Positions 1 to 14,137 of a stretch of DNA of 31,166 bases are shown here, piece by piece. Position 1 is the stretch's first letter, and each line of letters begins with the position of its first letter. The notes beneath the pieces are model-generated. The model did no database searches, was not told the DNA's origin, and worked only from the letters and a program-made list of their open reading frames with translations. The position numbers were made by a program, and so were the translations under genes. The stretch is from Rhizophagus prolifer. Lineage: Eukaryota > Glomeromycota > Glomeromycetes > Glomerales > Glomeraceae. The stretch spans positions 1 to 31,166 of the forward strand of contig NQWY01003610.1 in NCBI GenBank assembly GCA_019425655.1. Direction: 5' to 3'.

Positions 1-1203
1 GATTTCATCGTAGCATTGTTAGGATCAATAGAGAGTCCTTTTTCATATGCTTCGACTGCATCCTTATATTTGCCTACACAGAAATAAGCATGCCTTTTAA
101 ATAACAACCCATTTTAATGTTAGATACTTAAGTGTCATAGGGGAAATAAAATTATCTGTAATTATGACCATTAATTTACCCAAGTCTGCTGTACGCTTTG
201 CTATACTCCGGATTTATTTGTGATGATTTAATAGCATCTTCGATTGCCTTCTCGTGTTGACCTAATTGACTGTACGCAGCAGCTCTATATCCAGTATTCG
301 TACAATTAAATTAAATAAAATTTGATTTCTGAAATCGATGAATCGCCTTGCAATTTAAGTTATTAAATACCTATTCGCATAATATACGGCGTTATTTCCA
401 TCAATTGCAATAGCCTCACCATATAATTGAATTGCTGTTTTGTAATCTTTTTCAGAAACTTTACGATTGCCTATAGATAAATTTAATTAATTTATATTAT
501 ACAGGTCAATATAAAGTGATAAAACTTCCGAAAACACAATTTACCTGCTGATTTTAATTCCTCTGCTTTTTGTTTTTGTTCCTCAGTAAGCTCTAACTGG
601 TAATTAATAAATAATATGAATGCATGCTATATAAACAATTTTACATAGAAGGAAATAATCAATTGAATAATTTAATTTGTTCTTACCTTAGTTTCCGCGA
701 CAACTATAATTTAATCATTGAAAAAGATAATTATTAGAAAGTTCAAAAGAAAATAACAAGAAAGGATTCGATAAATTCATACCAGGTTGAGGAGGTGCCG
801 ATCTTGGTGAAGGCTGTAATATTCAACCCATCGATGAAAGTGAATAATCAATCATAAAAAGAAATTAATTAATTATTAAAAAGATATGATAAAAAATATT
901 GGACCTTTATCTTCTCTTGAGCTTTAACTGCGACTTCAAAAATTGTCAACAAAGGTGCTTTTGTAGAATATGCGACTTTTTGTTCAGGATCTTCAACATT
1001 CACGCCAAAAGCTTCTCCAATGCATTGTACTGTATAATAAAAAAGAGGTCTAGATCATTATTGATATAAACGCGAAAAACTATTGAAAACGAACCTGCTA
1101 CTTCAACACCTTCCGTGTCTTCCTCTTTAATAGTTCCATCCTTAATTGATTGTTGCAAAAACTGCAAAATTGAGAATACAAGACGTTTTTTTATGTCAGT
1201 CAT
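1..1203 (-). CDS. SGT2: SGT2/SGTA-type TPR co-chaperone (3' end outside window)
   Basis: Small glutamine-rich TPR co-chaperone, which by family knowledge hands tail-anchored proteins to the GET pathway and binds Hsp70/Hsp90 in the cytosol. I model exons at 1203-1095, 1029-905, 813-783, 703-687, 596-545, 470-371, 284-180 and 93-1, giving 210 codons in frame. Residues about 1-75 form the SGTA dimerisation domain (FLQQSIKDGTIKEEDTEG, then QCIGEAFGV). A Pro/Ser linker (PSPRSAPPQPG) follows. TPR helices start near residue 110, with YANRAAAYSQLGQHEKAIED and AYFCVGKYKDAVEAYEKG visible. The Gln-rich C terminus lies beyond the edge. One exon is a 17-nt microexon (703-687), and intron 1 uses the unusual donor GTTCGT. 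The gene is head-to-head with AFG2, with 139 bp between the ATGs. Identification is firm. Confidence 0.92.
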
Positions 1204-1342
1204 AATTGGTGAGAGAAGGGAAAAACTGAACTATTAGAACTTGTGTGAACTTAGAAATATGTGTGACGCAGTAGATTAGAAATTCGACCAATAAATATTT
1301 AATTATAGATTGTCCAATCAAATTTGGAAATTTTCATTCGAA
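1204..1342. promoter_or_regulatory. Shared promoter region SGT2 / AFG2
   Basis: These 139 bp separate the two divergent start codons, so both core promoters and 5' UTRs must fit here. I see no clear TATA box or known factor site. That it works as a bidirectional promoter is inferred from spacing only. Confidence 0.5.
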
Positions 1343-4545
<3,203 letters not shown>

Positions 4546-4652
4546 ATGATGAAAAAACAAATTTTGTTTATAAACGATTTATTCTAAATTTAGTTATCCG
4601 GTAATATCAAATTTTTAATTACAATATAATAAATAAACTAACATAATGATAC
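4546..4652. other. Convergent 3' intergenic gap AFG2 / CFT1
   Basis: These 107 bp of AT-rich sequence lie between the stop codons of two converging genes, so their 3' UTRs probably overlap. AATAAA-like strings occur but are expected by chance at this composition. Confidence 0.5.
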
Positions 4653-7600
4653 TTAGAAATAGTCGCAAGATTCTTGCACCGCCAATAAATCATCTATAAT
4701 TCTTTCCACCGTTGTTCCTATATGTTTTGTCATTTCTTTTTGACGATGTATAGCAAGATTTTGGAATTGGAATAACAGATCACCATCTAAAATACCTTTG
4801 GCTGGATTAATAGCTAATTTCTGCTTCGAATTAAGGAGTCTAATTTTATGTAAATGAATATCAGTTAATTAATTATGAAGTCGACAAATAAATTTAAAAG
4901 ATACCTGAAAGCTTTTGGATTCAAACCCGCAACATGTTGTATTCCCGTCACCATTTTAGAATGTAAAAGCTGCAATCGTTTATACATCCTCTCGGGTATT
5001 GGGGTGACAATGCTTATGCTTCCATCTAAAGTTCCTAATAATTAATGCATAAATTAAACCAGGAAAGAGGATTCTAGATTCATAAGTTAACTTAATTTCT
5101 TCCATTGATTTACCACATAGGCAAAGTAATTTGCTTCCACTAGTATCTTCCTCCAAATATCTAGAACTTCCCTGCTCAATGGGACTATTTCTTACTAATT
5201 CTTTTTTTGGCATGCTTAACATCGTTTTCACTTGTGCACCGACGTGGAAATCACCGCGGCGAATAAGATTTTGCCCCGAGAAAGACTGGACATCTTAAAA
5301 AAGAAATTTAATGTTAATCTGAACTAATTTATTAACCAGAAATTATATAACATTAAACGCTTACTATATGGAGCATATTGAAATAAGTGAATGTTTTTAT
5401 CCATATCTGCTACAGCAATGTATAACATGGGCTCATCGATTAAATAATTTAAACAGCTAACCTCCAATGAATGATAATCTTTGCCTACTAATATTAATTT
5501 TGCTGGTTCCTCCTTTTAAATGGTAAAGATCGTAATTTAAATTTTTGGGCATAAAAAAAACAAATATTCATTTTTAAGAATTACCTGAAATCCAAGAAAC
5601 CAAACACTCTTGTATACATCTCCCAATAGTATATAATCCTTAACCGAAACTACGCTATTACCATAAATTTGAATATCTATGAATGCCACACTAATTAATC
5701 TATCGTTATCTTCAAAAGCACGTATAAATATCTATGATGATTGAGAACAATAAATAAAAAATACGACTATGCAAGTATGGCATTAATGATATTAATATAT
5801 TTATATTTTCACCTTCGGTCCGACACATGTTAATAAATATCCCTTGACGTCGCAAATCGCGGTTACAGAGCCTTTTACTTCTTCATGACATAATAATTTG
5901 TACTTATGATTTGTTTGTGGATTATCTGGCTCGGGAACAACTTCAATTATTTCAAATACGTACACCTTAGTTAAATCTTCTCGAATGCGATAAGGTATCT
6001 TAGGGATTACGTACGTTTCCTCGCATACCTACGTCCTCGCCTCTGAAAAAACCTGTGCCAACAGCAATGAAAGATTTTCGTCCACTAGACGTAGATTTCG
6101 TTTGAAGATTTACACATTTAATACAGAGAATTTGTTCATCCTCCATAAAATCATATCTATGCAGATAATTTAAACATATTTAACATAAATAAGAAAAGAC
6201 TAGTTGAATAAGACAATGTTGAAAAACCTGTCAACTGTCTCCCATGTTACTGGAGATATCAATTCTAACGAGAATTTTAGAGTTTCTGGCATTAATTGAT
6301 CTCTATCTATTGACATACAATCAGTTATCATAGGATTCAACGTAATTAAAACGTGTTGTCATTTAATACACTTACCTTGTTCCGCATCATTAATAGGTTC
6401 TCCATTTTCATCCCTTAAAATAAATTCAACTGGAATTGAAGTTGCTAACGCGTATACTTGCATTTCTGCGTGATATTCAATACCATAACCTGTTCGGCGT
6501 AACGGAATTTTCTTAACAGGCCACTCCATATCATATCGAAAGTCTGATGGTAATTCTGATAACCTTAAGTTGTTCTGTAAAATCATATATGATTTATAAC
6601 AGTATGTAACATCATATTAATATAATTCGCATTGAATAATTCTTACCTCATGATTGGCATAAAGAAAGCCCTGTTTACAATGTACGTTGTGAAACTGAGT
6701 AAAACATTTGATTTCACCATCAGCACTCATAGGATGCAATCTTAAGAAATTGTTATTTGCTATTAACAACCATGCAGGTTTAATACCAGCTATAAATACT
6801 CCATTATATCCGCTAATATTTGAGAAAGGTATTATTTTCCGTGTTATTTGCCCAAGCCGAAAATTTTGCCTTTCTGATGTATCATTGAACTGGGTCATAT
6901 CATTGCTCGTTTCTTGTTGAGTAGATCTCTTGGAAACAGGTTTATCATGTATATCACTATAGATTGTATCGCGTGATATATATTCTTGCGAAACTCGTGA
7001 AAATCGTATAGCAAGACGCCCAGATAATTCGGCTTGTGACTGTGACTTTTGATAAGGATCAAACACATCACTGCCAGGAATGTATTGATAGGCTTTATAT
7101 ATAATTATGTCACCAACACTAGTACGCGCCTATGAATAAAAGGACATTTAATTGAATATAAGAATGAAAGATAGTTTAATTTATATTATAAGACAATTAC
7201 AATTAAATATGGCTCCTTTGATCTCTTTCCAAAATTTATCAATAAAATTTCTTTTATTTCAGATTTTTGTGTAGAATTTAAGTTCTGCCGGGAAGCAAAA
7301 TCGAAAAGAACTGCTGGCGACAAATCAAAATGCGGGAAGAGAAAAACTTCATCAAACTCAGGAAGCTTAAATATCTAAACAAATAATTATTAAAAACTTA
7401 GTTAATTATGATATCCCTGACAAAAACAATTAATATATACCTCTAAAGAACCATCCTGCTTAAACAATGTACACCAATATGTTGCCTCCAATTTTTCAGC
7501 TCTTCCACTAACATTTTCTTCATTTATTTCGCCTAAAACGTGTGGAGATTCATTTGATTTAACTTCTATTTCTACATCTATTTCCATTTCATTTTCGGGA

Positions 7601-10600
7601 TTTGTGTCAATATTCTCATTTAGATTCTGAGTTTGAAAACCTTTACACAAATCATCAAATTCATCATCATCTAAGTTCATGGGTGAAAGGTGAGTAGACA
7701 TTTTTCTTTTTTTATCAGATTTTAAAATAGAAAATTTTGGAGTTGCATCTTTCACGAGAGAAAAAAGTTCTGTATCGTCTCGATATATACAACATGAAAC
7801 TGTTGGAATAACCTATTAAATCGATTTGTACTATTTCCTACGTTAATTCTCTCGGGTCGTGGATGAAATTCAATGTTTTTTGTTTTTTCATCAACATTCA
7901 TCAATGATACATTCCCATTCTCGAATAACAGCAACACATATGGATCTACAATATTTGCAAATACAATCAAGCCCTTTTCAAATGGTTCATCGATTGGAAT
8001 TAATTGTGTAAGTTTTCCTTCTATAGATATGAAATAAAACATTATGAGAAATTAATCCACGAGTTCATGAAAAAAAGAATTACGACATTCTCACCTTTAT
8101 CCAAAAGACGAAGGCCATGATCATACACTTGTAAAATGCGTGTCCCATTCAACAAACATCCAACATTTATTGTTGGACCATCAGTATAAAAGTCGGTTTG
8201 TTGAAGTTCTTGCAATTCTTCACCACAACCCAAAACCTATTTATGGATAATTAGACTGATTGTGTAAAATATTCGAGTTCATCATAACGCATTACCATTG
8301 TTTTGTCTTTTTTTGAAATAAAAAGATATTTATCAAAAAAATCTCCATCGTTAGAGTCAATTTTTGACCCTGAACTTTCCATAGGAATTCCTGCATATAT
8401 TGAATCTCGAAAAGAAACTGTCCATATATCTGTACAATCCTCCATTGGAAAGGAATTATTCACTATTGGGTTTATATTTCGCTAAATATGAATTAGTTTG
8501 TTAATATATTAAGAATTAAAATTTATCACAAGTTCAATTGATTTCTTACATGAAATATACAAAGTGACGATTCATCACCACATCCAGAGCAAGTAACTAT
8601 TTCTAAATTTTTTTGTATTATATGTAATTGTGACTCCTCCTGTATTCAAAAGAAATATAAACGTCACAACGAATTAATCGAAAACATTTCCATCATAAAA
8701 TAATATCTTACTTCTGGATAAGCCAATTCACCAAATGCCATGTCCACAATAGGACCGACGTTGACAAGAGTATCACAAATTATAAACTTGTAGTCTGACA
8801 TTTTAAGAGGAGTATTGGATCTATTACTAACACCTCCGTTATCTGCCGGATGACTAATGTTGTTTGTTGCGCCGTTCTCCTTTTGTTTTACTTGATCTTT
8901 TTTTGAAGCATAATATTTTATTAAATGGGAATCACCTAACCTCGAGCCCAAAATGAAATACCCTTTTGAAAATTTACAAGCGCATGATGGCAATGTACTA
9001 TTGCCCGCCTCCTCTAATCGAATTCCCGTTACTGTTTCCTCATTTTCTACTAATCTAATTACGTATAGGTTACCATCACTTAAAGAAAGTAATATATCTT
9101 TATCATCCAAAGTAACATGATAAGATCCCTCTAAGGCAAGTCCAAGATTTTCATATGTTTTATCTAATGGAAATCTTGTTGTTGATGACGCATAAGTATT
9201 TACAGCTATACCAACTCCTAGTGAACTATCATCAATATAAATTATAGCATCAGCAGCAATTATAATGACACCCATAGAGTCTGGAACAGGAATTAACTTT
9301 AAGCAAGTTTGTGGTAAAGTATCTCGTGTAAATACTACAGGATATTTTTGATTAGAAATGTCCAATGTCACTGTAATAACAGAACATGTGTCTTTTATTG
9401 AATTCGATTTTCTATAATTTTGAGATTGTTAACGTGTCTCCCTTACCCTGGCCATGTTTGATACGATTCAAAAAGTATTGCCAAAGTGGGCTCATGACAA
9501 CCATATAAAAATTCCATATCAATAACGTTTTTAATTTTAATCTGCGAATCGATAGACGTTATATCAAAAACAATACTTTGCAAATAAGGAAAATTGCTAA
9601 CCAAATGATACACAATAATAATTTATTAATTGTCTTGTCATTCGTTCATAAACCAAAACGTTTCATGCTTAATAAAGAGAACAATTTACCTAGCAATTTT
9701 AGAAATTTCTTCTTCAGATAAATTTGCGGTATCTTCCTGTCGAAACGGAAGAATGGCCAATTTGTTACCATAAAAGTTCAAAACTGCACATCTGTTGGAA
9801 GGATCAACTTTCAAATCAGTTGGACAAGTATTCGCTAGAAATTCGGTCTAAATAAGATTAAATTATTAGTATCTACTAAATACACAAATCAAAATAATTA
9901 ATAAATACCTTAAATTCCTCACGTTCATAATAATGTATAGAAACTGTAACAATACTATTTGTCGCCAATGACCATTCCAGAAGGGAAATCTATTATATGT
10001 TGTGAAGTAACCGACGAACCTTTGCATCCTTGAAACTTAACAAAAGGCTATCCATGCCATTAACGCCCGAAGATGTCGTTCGCACAACTCCCATAGAAGC
10101 TATGTTACCAAAAAGTTTATATTGTGCGACAAGTTCAAGATGGGCAGTCTTTGATGAAGATGGGTTTGCAGCCGGTTTGAGTGTTGGTAAAGGGAAGCTC
10201 TACAGTGTCATTTTTGGATTATGTTTTGATTATAACAGTGTTGAAGTAAAATCGGGAAAATATGTATAAGATCACAAAAAATTTGGACGAAGTTTTGTAT
10301 AAAAAATGATTATACTTTATTGAGTTTATTTTTTTTTGCTTTTGAAATTTTATATACACTTAATTAGCTGAATCAACTATTTCATCATCCTCACAAAATC
10401 CTATTATATATAATATTCTATAAAATAACGTTATATTTCAACTATTAAGAATAAAAAACTAAAGCTCGTTAATGATCTATAGACATGTCTCACGATTCGA
10501 AACTTATTATCTAATTTTCTTAAAAATAATTCTAACCATTCGGAAAGAACCTCGATTTTTCAAAGCTTTCTCTTGATCTAAAATTACCATAATATATCTT

Positions 10601-10857
10601 CTAAACCCGTCTAAAACACTTATTCAACATAAGCTTACCTGATCATCATCTTTACCAAGTTCTTGAGTTATATTACTATCAGCTTCTTCGGTATTCTCTT
10701 CTGTGATAAGCTCCTCTTCAATAAATTTATAAATTTGTAAGAAAGACGTACGAGATACTATTACGTTGACATCACTGGGTGAGGTGAAAGCAGCGCAAAC
10801 TATATTGTCAACTACTGTTGGAGGAAAAACCTCCTTGTAAAGAGGATAAATCGACAT
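4653..10857 (-). CDS. CFT1: Cleavage and polyadenylation factor subunit CFT1/CPSF1
   Basis: Large scaffold of the nuclear CPF/CPSF complex that recognises and processes mRNA 3' ends; it is built of WD-like beta-propellers related to DDB1 and SF3B3. I model 22 exons totalling 4479 nt, which closes in frame as 1492 aa (human CPSF1 about 1440). Family landmarks appear in order: N terminus SIYPLYKEVFPPT; SLLLSFKDAK, then SIVTVSIHYYERE; YGCHEPTLAILFE; GYFILGSRLGDS; a central acidic insert near residues 720-770; GYNGVFIAG with WLLIANNNFLRLHPM and FHNVHCKQGFLY; EWPVKKIPLR; VYVFEIIEVVPEP; and the C-terminal IGTTVERIIDDLL. Intron 1 is long (439 nt, 10200-10638). Introns 9990-10019 (30 nt) and 7813-7841 (29 nt) are far below the local norm of about 60-80 nt. 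Another, 5966-6014, is 49 nt. Identification is certain; those short junctions are the weak points of the model. Confidence 0.94.
7813..7841 (-). other. Putative 29-nt intron in CFT1
   Basis: The minus strand reads FHPRPERIN, then 29 nt starting GTAGGA and ending AATAG, then VIPTVSCCIYRDD in a different frame. Removing 29 nt restores the frame and gives the expected family spacing. A rival model uses an upstream donor (GTATCATT), giving a 98-nt intron that keeps the frame but discards about 23 residues resembling the family's strand-rich repeat. Confidence 0.5.
9990..10019 (-). other. Putative 30-nt intron in CFT1
   Basis: On the minus strand the coding sequence reads LLLSFKDAK, then 30 nt starting GTTCGT and ending AATAG, then ISLLEWSLATNS. 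Family members read straight through at this point (human LLLSFKDAK then LSVVEYD). Reading the 30 nt as coding gives two in-frame stops at its end. Both flanking exons are phase 0. No clear branch-point motif is visible. Confidence 0.6.
10200..10638 (-). other. Unusually long first intron of CFT1
   Basis: This intron lies between GTAAGC (10638) and CTGTAG (10200), about five times longer than most introns here. Inside, on the minus strand, is a short open stretch ending CEDDEIVDSAN and a stop near 10361. AATAAA appears twice 35-60 nt downstream of that stop. AATAAA is common by chance in such AT-rich DNA, so this is only suggestive of an alternative 3' end. Confidence 0.45.
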
Positions 10858-11287
10858 GACCGTTCGGACAGTTAGGACACTTCTTTTATAGGATACCGAA
10901 CTTGGATTTTTATCAAGTTAATATACCAGAAAACAGGGTCGATGATTTTCTGCGTGTGTCAGTGTAATAAAAGTTAATTCTGTGATTTGGCCAGAATTAT
11001 GCAAGGTCGCCAACGGCATTACGATTCACAAATTCTGGCCAAACTTAATGTCAGCCAGCATTATGATGATCGCAAATCCTAAAAATTTCTGTGAAACAAT
11101 TTTAATAACTGATACCGTAATTTATTTTTTAATTTATACAGTATTCAACATCACAATATTAAATAATAACATATATATATTTTTATTAACAAACTAAATA
11201 AACATATAAACTTTTTCGTATTATACAAAATCGCAATTATTGCTTTTTTCGAATTTTCGAAATATAAAATTTTTTTTTTTTTTGCCT
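10858..11287. other. Intergenic: CFT1 promoter and aconitase 3' flank
   Basis: These 430 bp run from upstream of the CFT1 start to the aconitase stop; both genes are on the minus strand. The stretch holds a 13-bp perfect inverted repeat (10986-10998 and 11031-11043) and an AT-rich 3' flank with a 13-T run near 11270. No ORF or RNA gene is recognisable. Confidence 0.6.
10986..11043. repeat. Inverted repeat, 13-bp arms
   Basis: The arm TTTGGCCAGAATT at 10986-10998 matches the reverse complement AATTCTGGCCAAA at 11031-11043, with a 32-nt, locally GC-richer loop. A further AATTCTG lies just upstream (10976-10982), so alternative hairpins are possible. It may be a remnant of a short non-autonomous DNA transposon or a cruciform-forming site; no target-site duplication was identified. 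Confidence 0.6.
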
Positions 11288-13936
11288 TTAATGTTGACTT
11301 TTTTCAGCCATGCGATTCAAAGCCGATCCTGCCTTAAACCATTCGATTTGATTTTCATTAAATGTATGTTTAACAGTAAGGTCTACCGTTTCCCCAGTTT
11401 TCTTAAGAAGTCTAAGCGTTAAAGGTTTATCAGGAGCAAGGGTAGTAAGGCCAATAATAGATACTTTATCAAATGGGTCGATCTTATCGTAATCAGATGG
11501 GTTGGAGAATGTAAGTGGTAAAAGCCCTTGTTTCTTAAGGTTAGTTTCATGAATACGAGCAAAAGATTTTACAATTACTGCTGCACCTCCCAAATGTCGT
11601 ACTTCGAGAGCAGCGTGTTCGCGCGATGAACCCTCACCATAATTATCATCACCAATAACAACCCAGGGAGTATCTGTCGAAGAAATTGTTAGAATTATTT
11701 AAATATAAAAAAAAAATTATGAAATAAATAAAATGTTGACACTTACTTTTGGATTTATAGTCACGAGCAACGTTAGGAACAGCATCATATGTTCCGGTGA
11801 AAATATTTTTGACACTATTAGCAGTATTATTCTCGGCGTTGATAGCACCGATTAACATGTTATTTGAAATGTTATCTAAATGCCCTCTGAATTTCAACCA
11901 AGGACCAGCCATAGAAATATGATCAGTGGTACATTTGCCTTTGACTTTAATTAAAATAGGCAATTCTTCAAAATCTTTTCCGTTCCATTTAGAAAATGGT
12001 TTTAATAATTGAAGGCGGTTACTATTTGGGTCCACTTCTACTTTAACAGCCGTACGATCCGATGGAGGTTCTTGGTAAGTGTCTTGACCAGGATCATAAC
12101 CTTTCAAAGGTAATTCATCACCAGTTGGGCCTGCAAATTTGAAAGGCTTTCCATTGGCATCTATGAGTGTATCAGTTACTGGATTGAACCGAAGATCACC
12201 TGCGAAAACAAATGCAGTTACAATATCTGGAGATGCTACAAATGCATGAGTGGCAGGATTAGCATCATTACGTCCCGTAAAATTTCTGTTATATGATGTA
12301 ATGATGGAATTCTTTTCGCCTTTTTTAACATCCTGGCGATCCCATTGTCCAATACAAGGACCACAGGCATTAGCAAGAACAATGCCACCAGCATCCTTTA
12401 GTATTTGTTCCTGACCGTCACGCGAAATAGTAGCCCGAATTTGTTCAGATCCAGGTGTAATAGTAAACGTCGATTTTGCCTTTAATCCATGATCAAGAGC
12501 TTGTCTGGCTAATGAAGCGGCCCGAGACATATCTTCGTATGATGAATTTGTACATGAACCAATTAAACCAACTTTCAATTCCGCTGGCCAGTCATTCTTT
12601 ACCACCTCATCTTTAAATTTACTTATAGGAGTGGCCAGATCAGGTGTGAATGGACCATTAATGTGTGGTTCTAATTCTGATAAATTGATTTCTATAAGTT
12701 GATCATATTGTGCACCTTCATCAGCACGCAAGTTATGAGAAAAGGATTCAGAGAAAGATGCAATCTCTTCGCGTTTTGTGGCACGGAGAAAATCACTCAT
12801 ACGTTTATTAAAGGGGAAAAGTGATGTAGTAGCACCAATTTCGGCACCCATGTTGCAGATTGTGGCCATACCAGTGCATGATAAAGATTCAACACCAGGA
12901 CCAAAATATTCAACAATAGCACCGGTACCTCCTTTGACTGTCAAAATACCGGCTACTTTAAGAATAACGTCTAAAATAAGATAGAAAATAATTTATCGTT
13001 CGTTATCAATTTTTCTTTGTTGATGAGATGAAAAAAAAACATATATTTGAACGTCGCTTTTAATGCGTTCATATTACATACCTTTGGGAGCAGTCCAACC
13101 ACTTATTGAACCGGTCAATTTAACACCAATCACATTTGGACATTTTAATTCCCATGGAATATCGGCCATGTTAGGCGTGTGAGAATCAGTACCAATCATA
13201 AGACCACCTGGGAAGGCATAATTCTCCAATATTATCTGATGAATAATACCGGAACCTGGACGCCAAAAGCCAATATTATATTTAGCAGAAGCTGATGCCA
13301 AGAAATCATATACTTCTTTATTCAATTTCTTTGCACGATCCAAGTCTTTTTCTCCGCCGATTTGAGCTTCGATCAAGTGATCACAGTGTACGGTTGTAGG
13401 TACTGCAACCTCAGGCATACCAGCAGACATGAATTGAAGAAGGGCCATTTGTGCTGTAGCATCTTGACAGGCAACGCGGTCGGGACGTAGCCTGAGGTAT
13501 GATACTCCACGTGCTATATCTTGTCCATGAGGATCGTCTAAATGACTATATAAAATTTTTTCTGATAGTGACAATGGTCTGTTAAGCCTAAATAAAGATT
13601 ATAGAAAAAAAAAAGGGTATTGATTTATGATTATATTGTGAAAATTCGTTAATAAAAACGAGAAAGTAATTTACCTTTTTTTAACTGTAGTCAAATTATC
13701 TTGAATCCTTTTGTAATTAATATATCTATCTTTTTCAAAATTGGATATTGGTATTTTTTTATTCGAAATGTCTCCTGCGAGAACTTGAGCATAATTACGA
13801 ATAGGAAACTTTTTCGACAAATGCGCACTCTATGTTTATTTTTCAATTTGTTAACACTTATAAAGTGCGTCGAAGATATCAATTTAACTATAATTATACA
13901 TACCTTTAAAAAACTCGATAATTGACGAGCGATCAT
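11288..13936 (-). CDS. ACO1: Mitochondrial aconitate hydratase, with a 19-residue gap
   Basis: Iron-sulfur enzyme of the TCA cycle converting citrate to isocitrate in the mitochondrial matrix. Exons are 13936-13904, 13829-13675, 13587-13082, 12970-11747 and 11673-11288, giving 767 aa. The N terminus ([11 protein letters not shown], then [15 protein letters not shown]) looks like a mitochondrial presequence; a TTG start at 13951 was not used. Substrate and cluster motifs are present: [30 protein letters not shown] (first Cys ligand), [11 protein letters not shown] (other two), NRNFTGRND and [12 protein letters not shown]. The striking defect is that SHTPN is followed directly by [11 protein letters not shown]. 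Homologues have 19 extra residues there (AGGLG..AIGVGGADAVDV in type). The loss is in frame, at 13169/13170, within a single exon. Function of the encoded enzyme is therefore doubtful unless the gap is an assembly error. Confidence 0.95.
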
Positions 13937-14042
13937 GTTGTCGTTTTCCAAAGGAAAAAGACAGTTTCGTTTTTACCTTTTTTATTTAGATATTCAAAAT
14001 CAGGTTAAGGCAGATAAATATAAAGATTGAGATTGTAAGCTA

Positions 14043-14137
14043 TTACGTCACTCTGCAGAAGTAGCTGTCACGTGATATCTATCTGATCCCGCGACGGCCA
14101 ATAATATTCCCTAATCCTAACCCTAACCCTGACGTGA
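14043..14137 (-). promoter_or_regulatory. Candidate aconitase upstream control region
   Basis: Between about 107 and 200 bp upstream of the aconitase ATG lie TTACGTCA (14043-14050, CRE/Gcn4-like), CACGTG (14069-14074, the bHLH E-box), a telomere-like tract (14109-14130) and TGACGTGA (14130-14137). The motifs are exact; their use as binding sites is inferred from position. Confidence 0.4.
14109..14130. repeat. Short interstitial telomere-like tract
   Basis: The plus strand reads CCTAA, TCCTAA, CCCTAA, CCCT: about three and a half units of the CCCTAA/TTAGGG telomere repeat, one imperfect. Genes lie on both sides, so this is not a chromosome end. Confidence 0.7.

Noticed and set aside
1310-1342. 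TTG-initiated extensions of AFG2, and likewise of aconitase, ALKBH7 and HAS1
   Set aside because: Nuclear eukaryotic genes rarely start at TTG, and an in-frame ATG follows closely in each case.
10030-10269. Plus-strand 79-codon ORF
   Set aside because: It is antisense to CFT1 exon 2, whose minus-strand translation (HLELVAQYKLFG, SLLLSFKDAK) is clearly conserved; the plus-strand peptide resembles nothing.
10370-10400. C/D snoRNA in CFT1 intron 1 (ATGATGA near 10384)
   Set aside because: A good box C, but no box D at a suitable distance and no closing stem.
4653-10857. CFT1 as a pseudogene because of in-frame stops between conserved blocks
   Set aside because: All stops fall in segments bounded by GT/AG; the 22-exon model closes in frame with every family block present.
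12778-12984. Plus-strand ORF over the aconitase gene
   Set aside because: It lies antisense to strongly conserved aconitase coding sequence, so it is a shadow frame.
14109-14130. Chromosome end
   Set aside because: Only about three and a half CCCTAA units, with intact genes on both sides; treated as an interstitial or promoter element.
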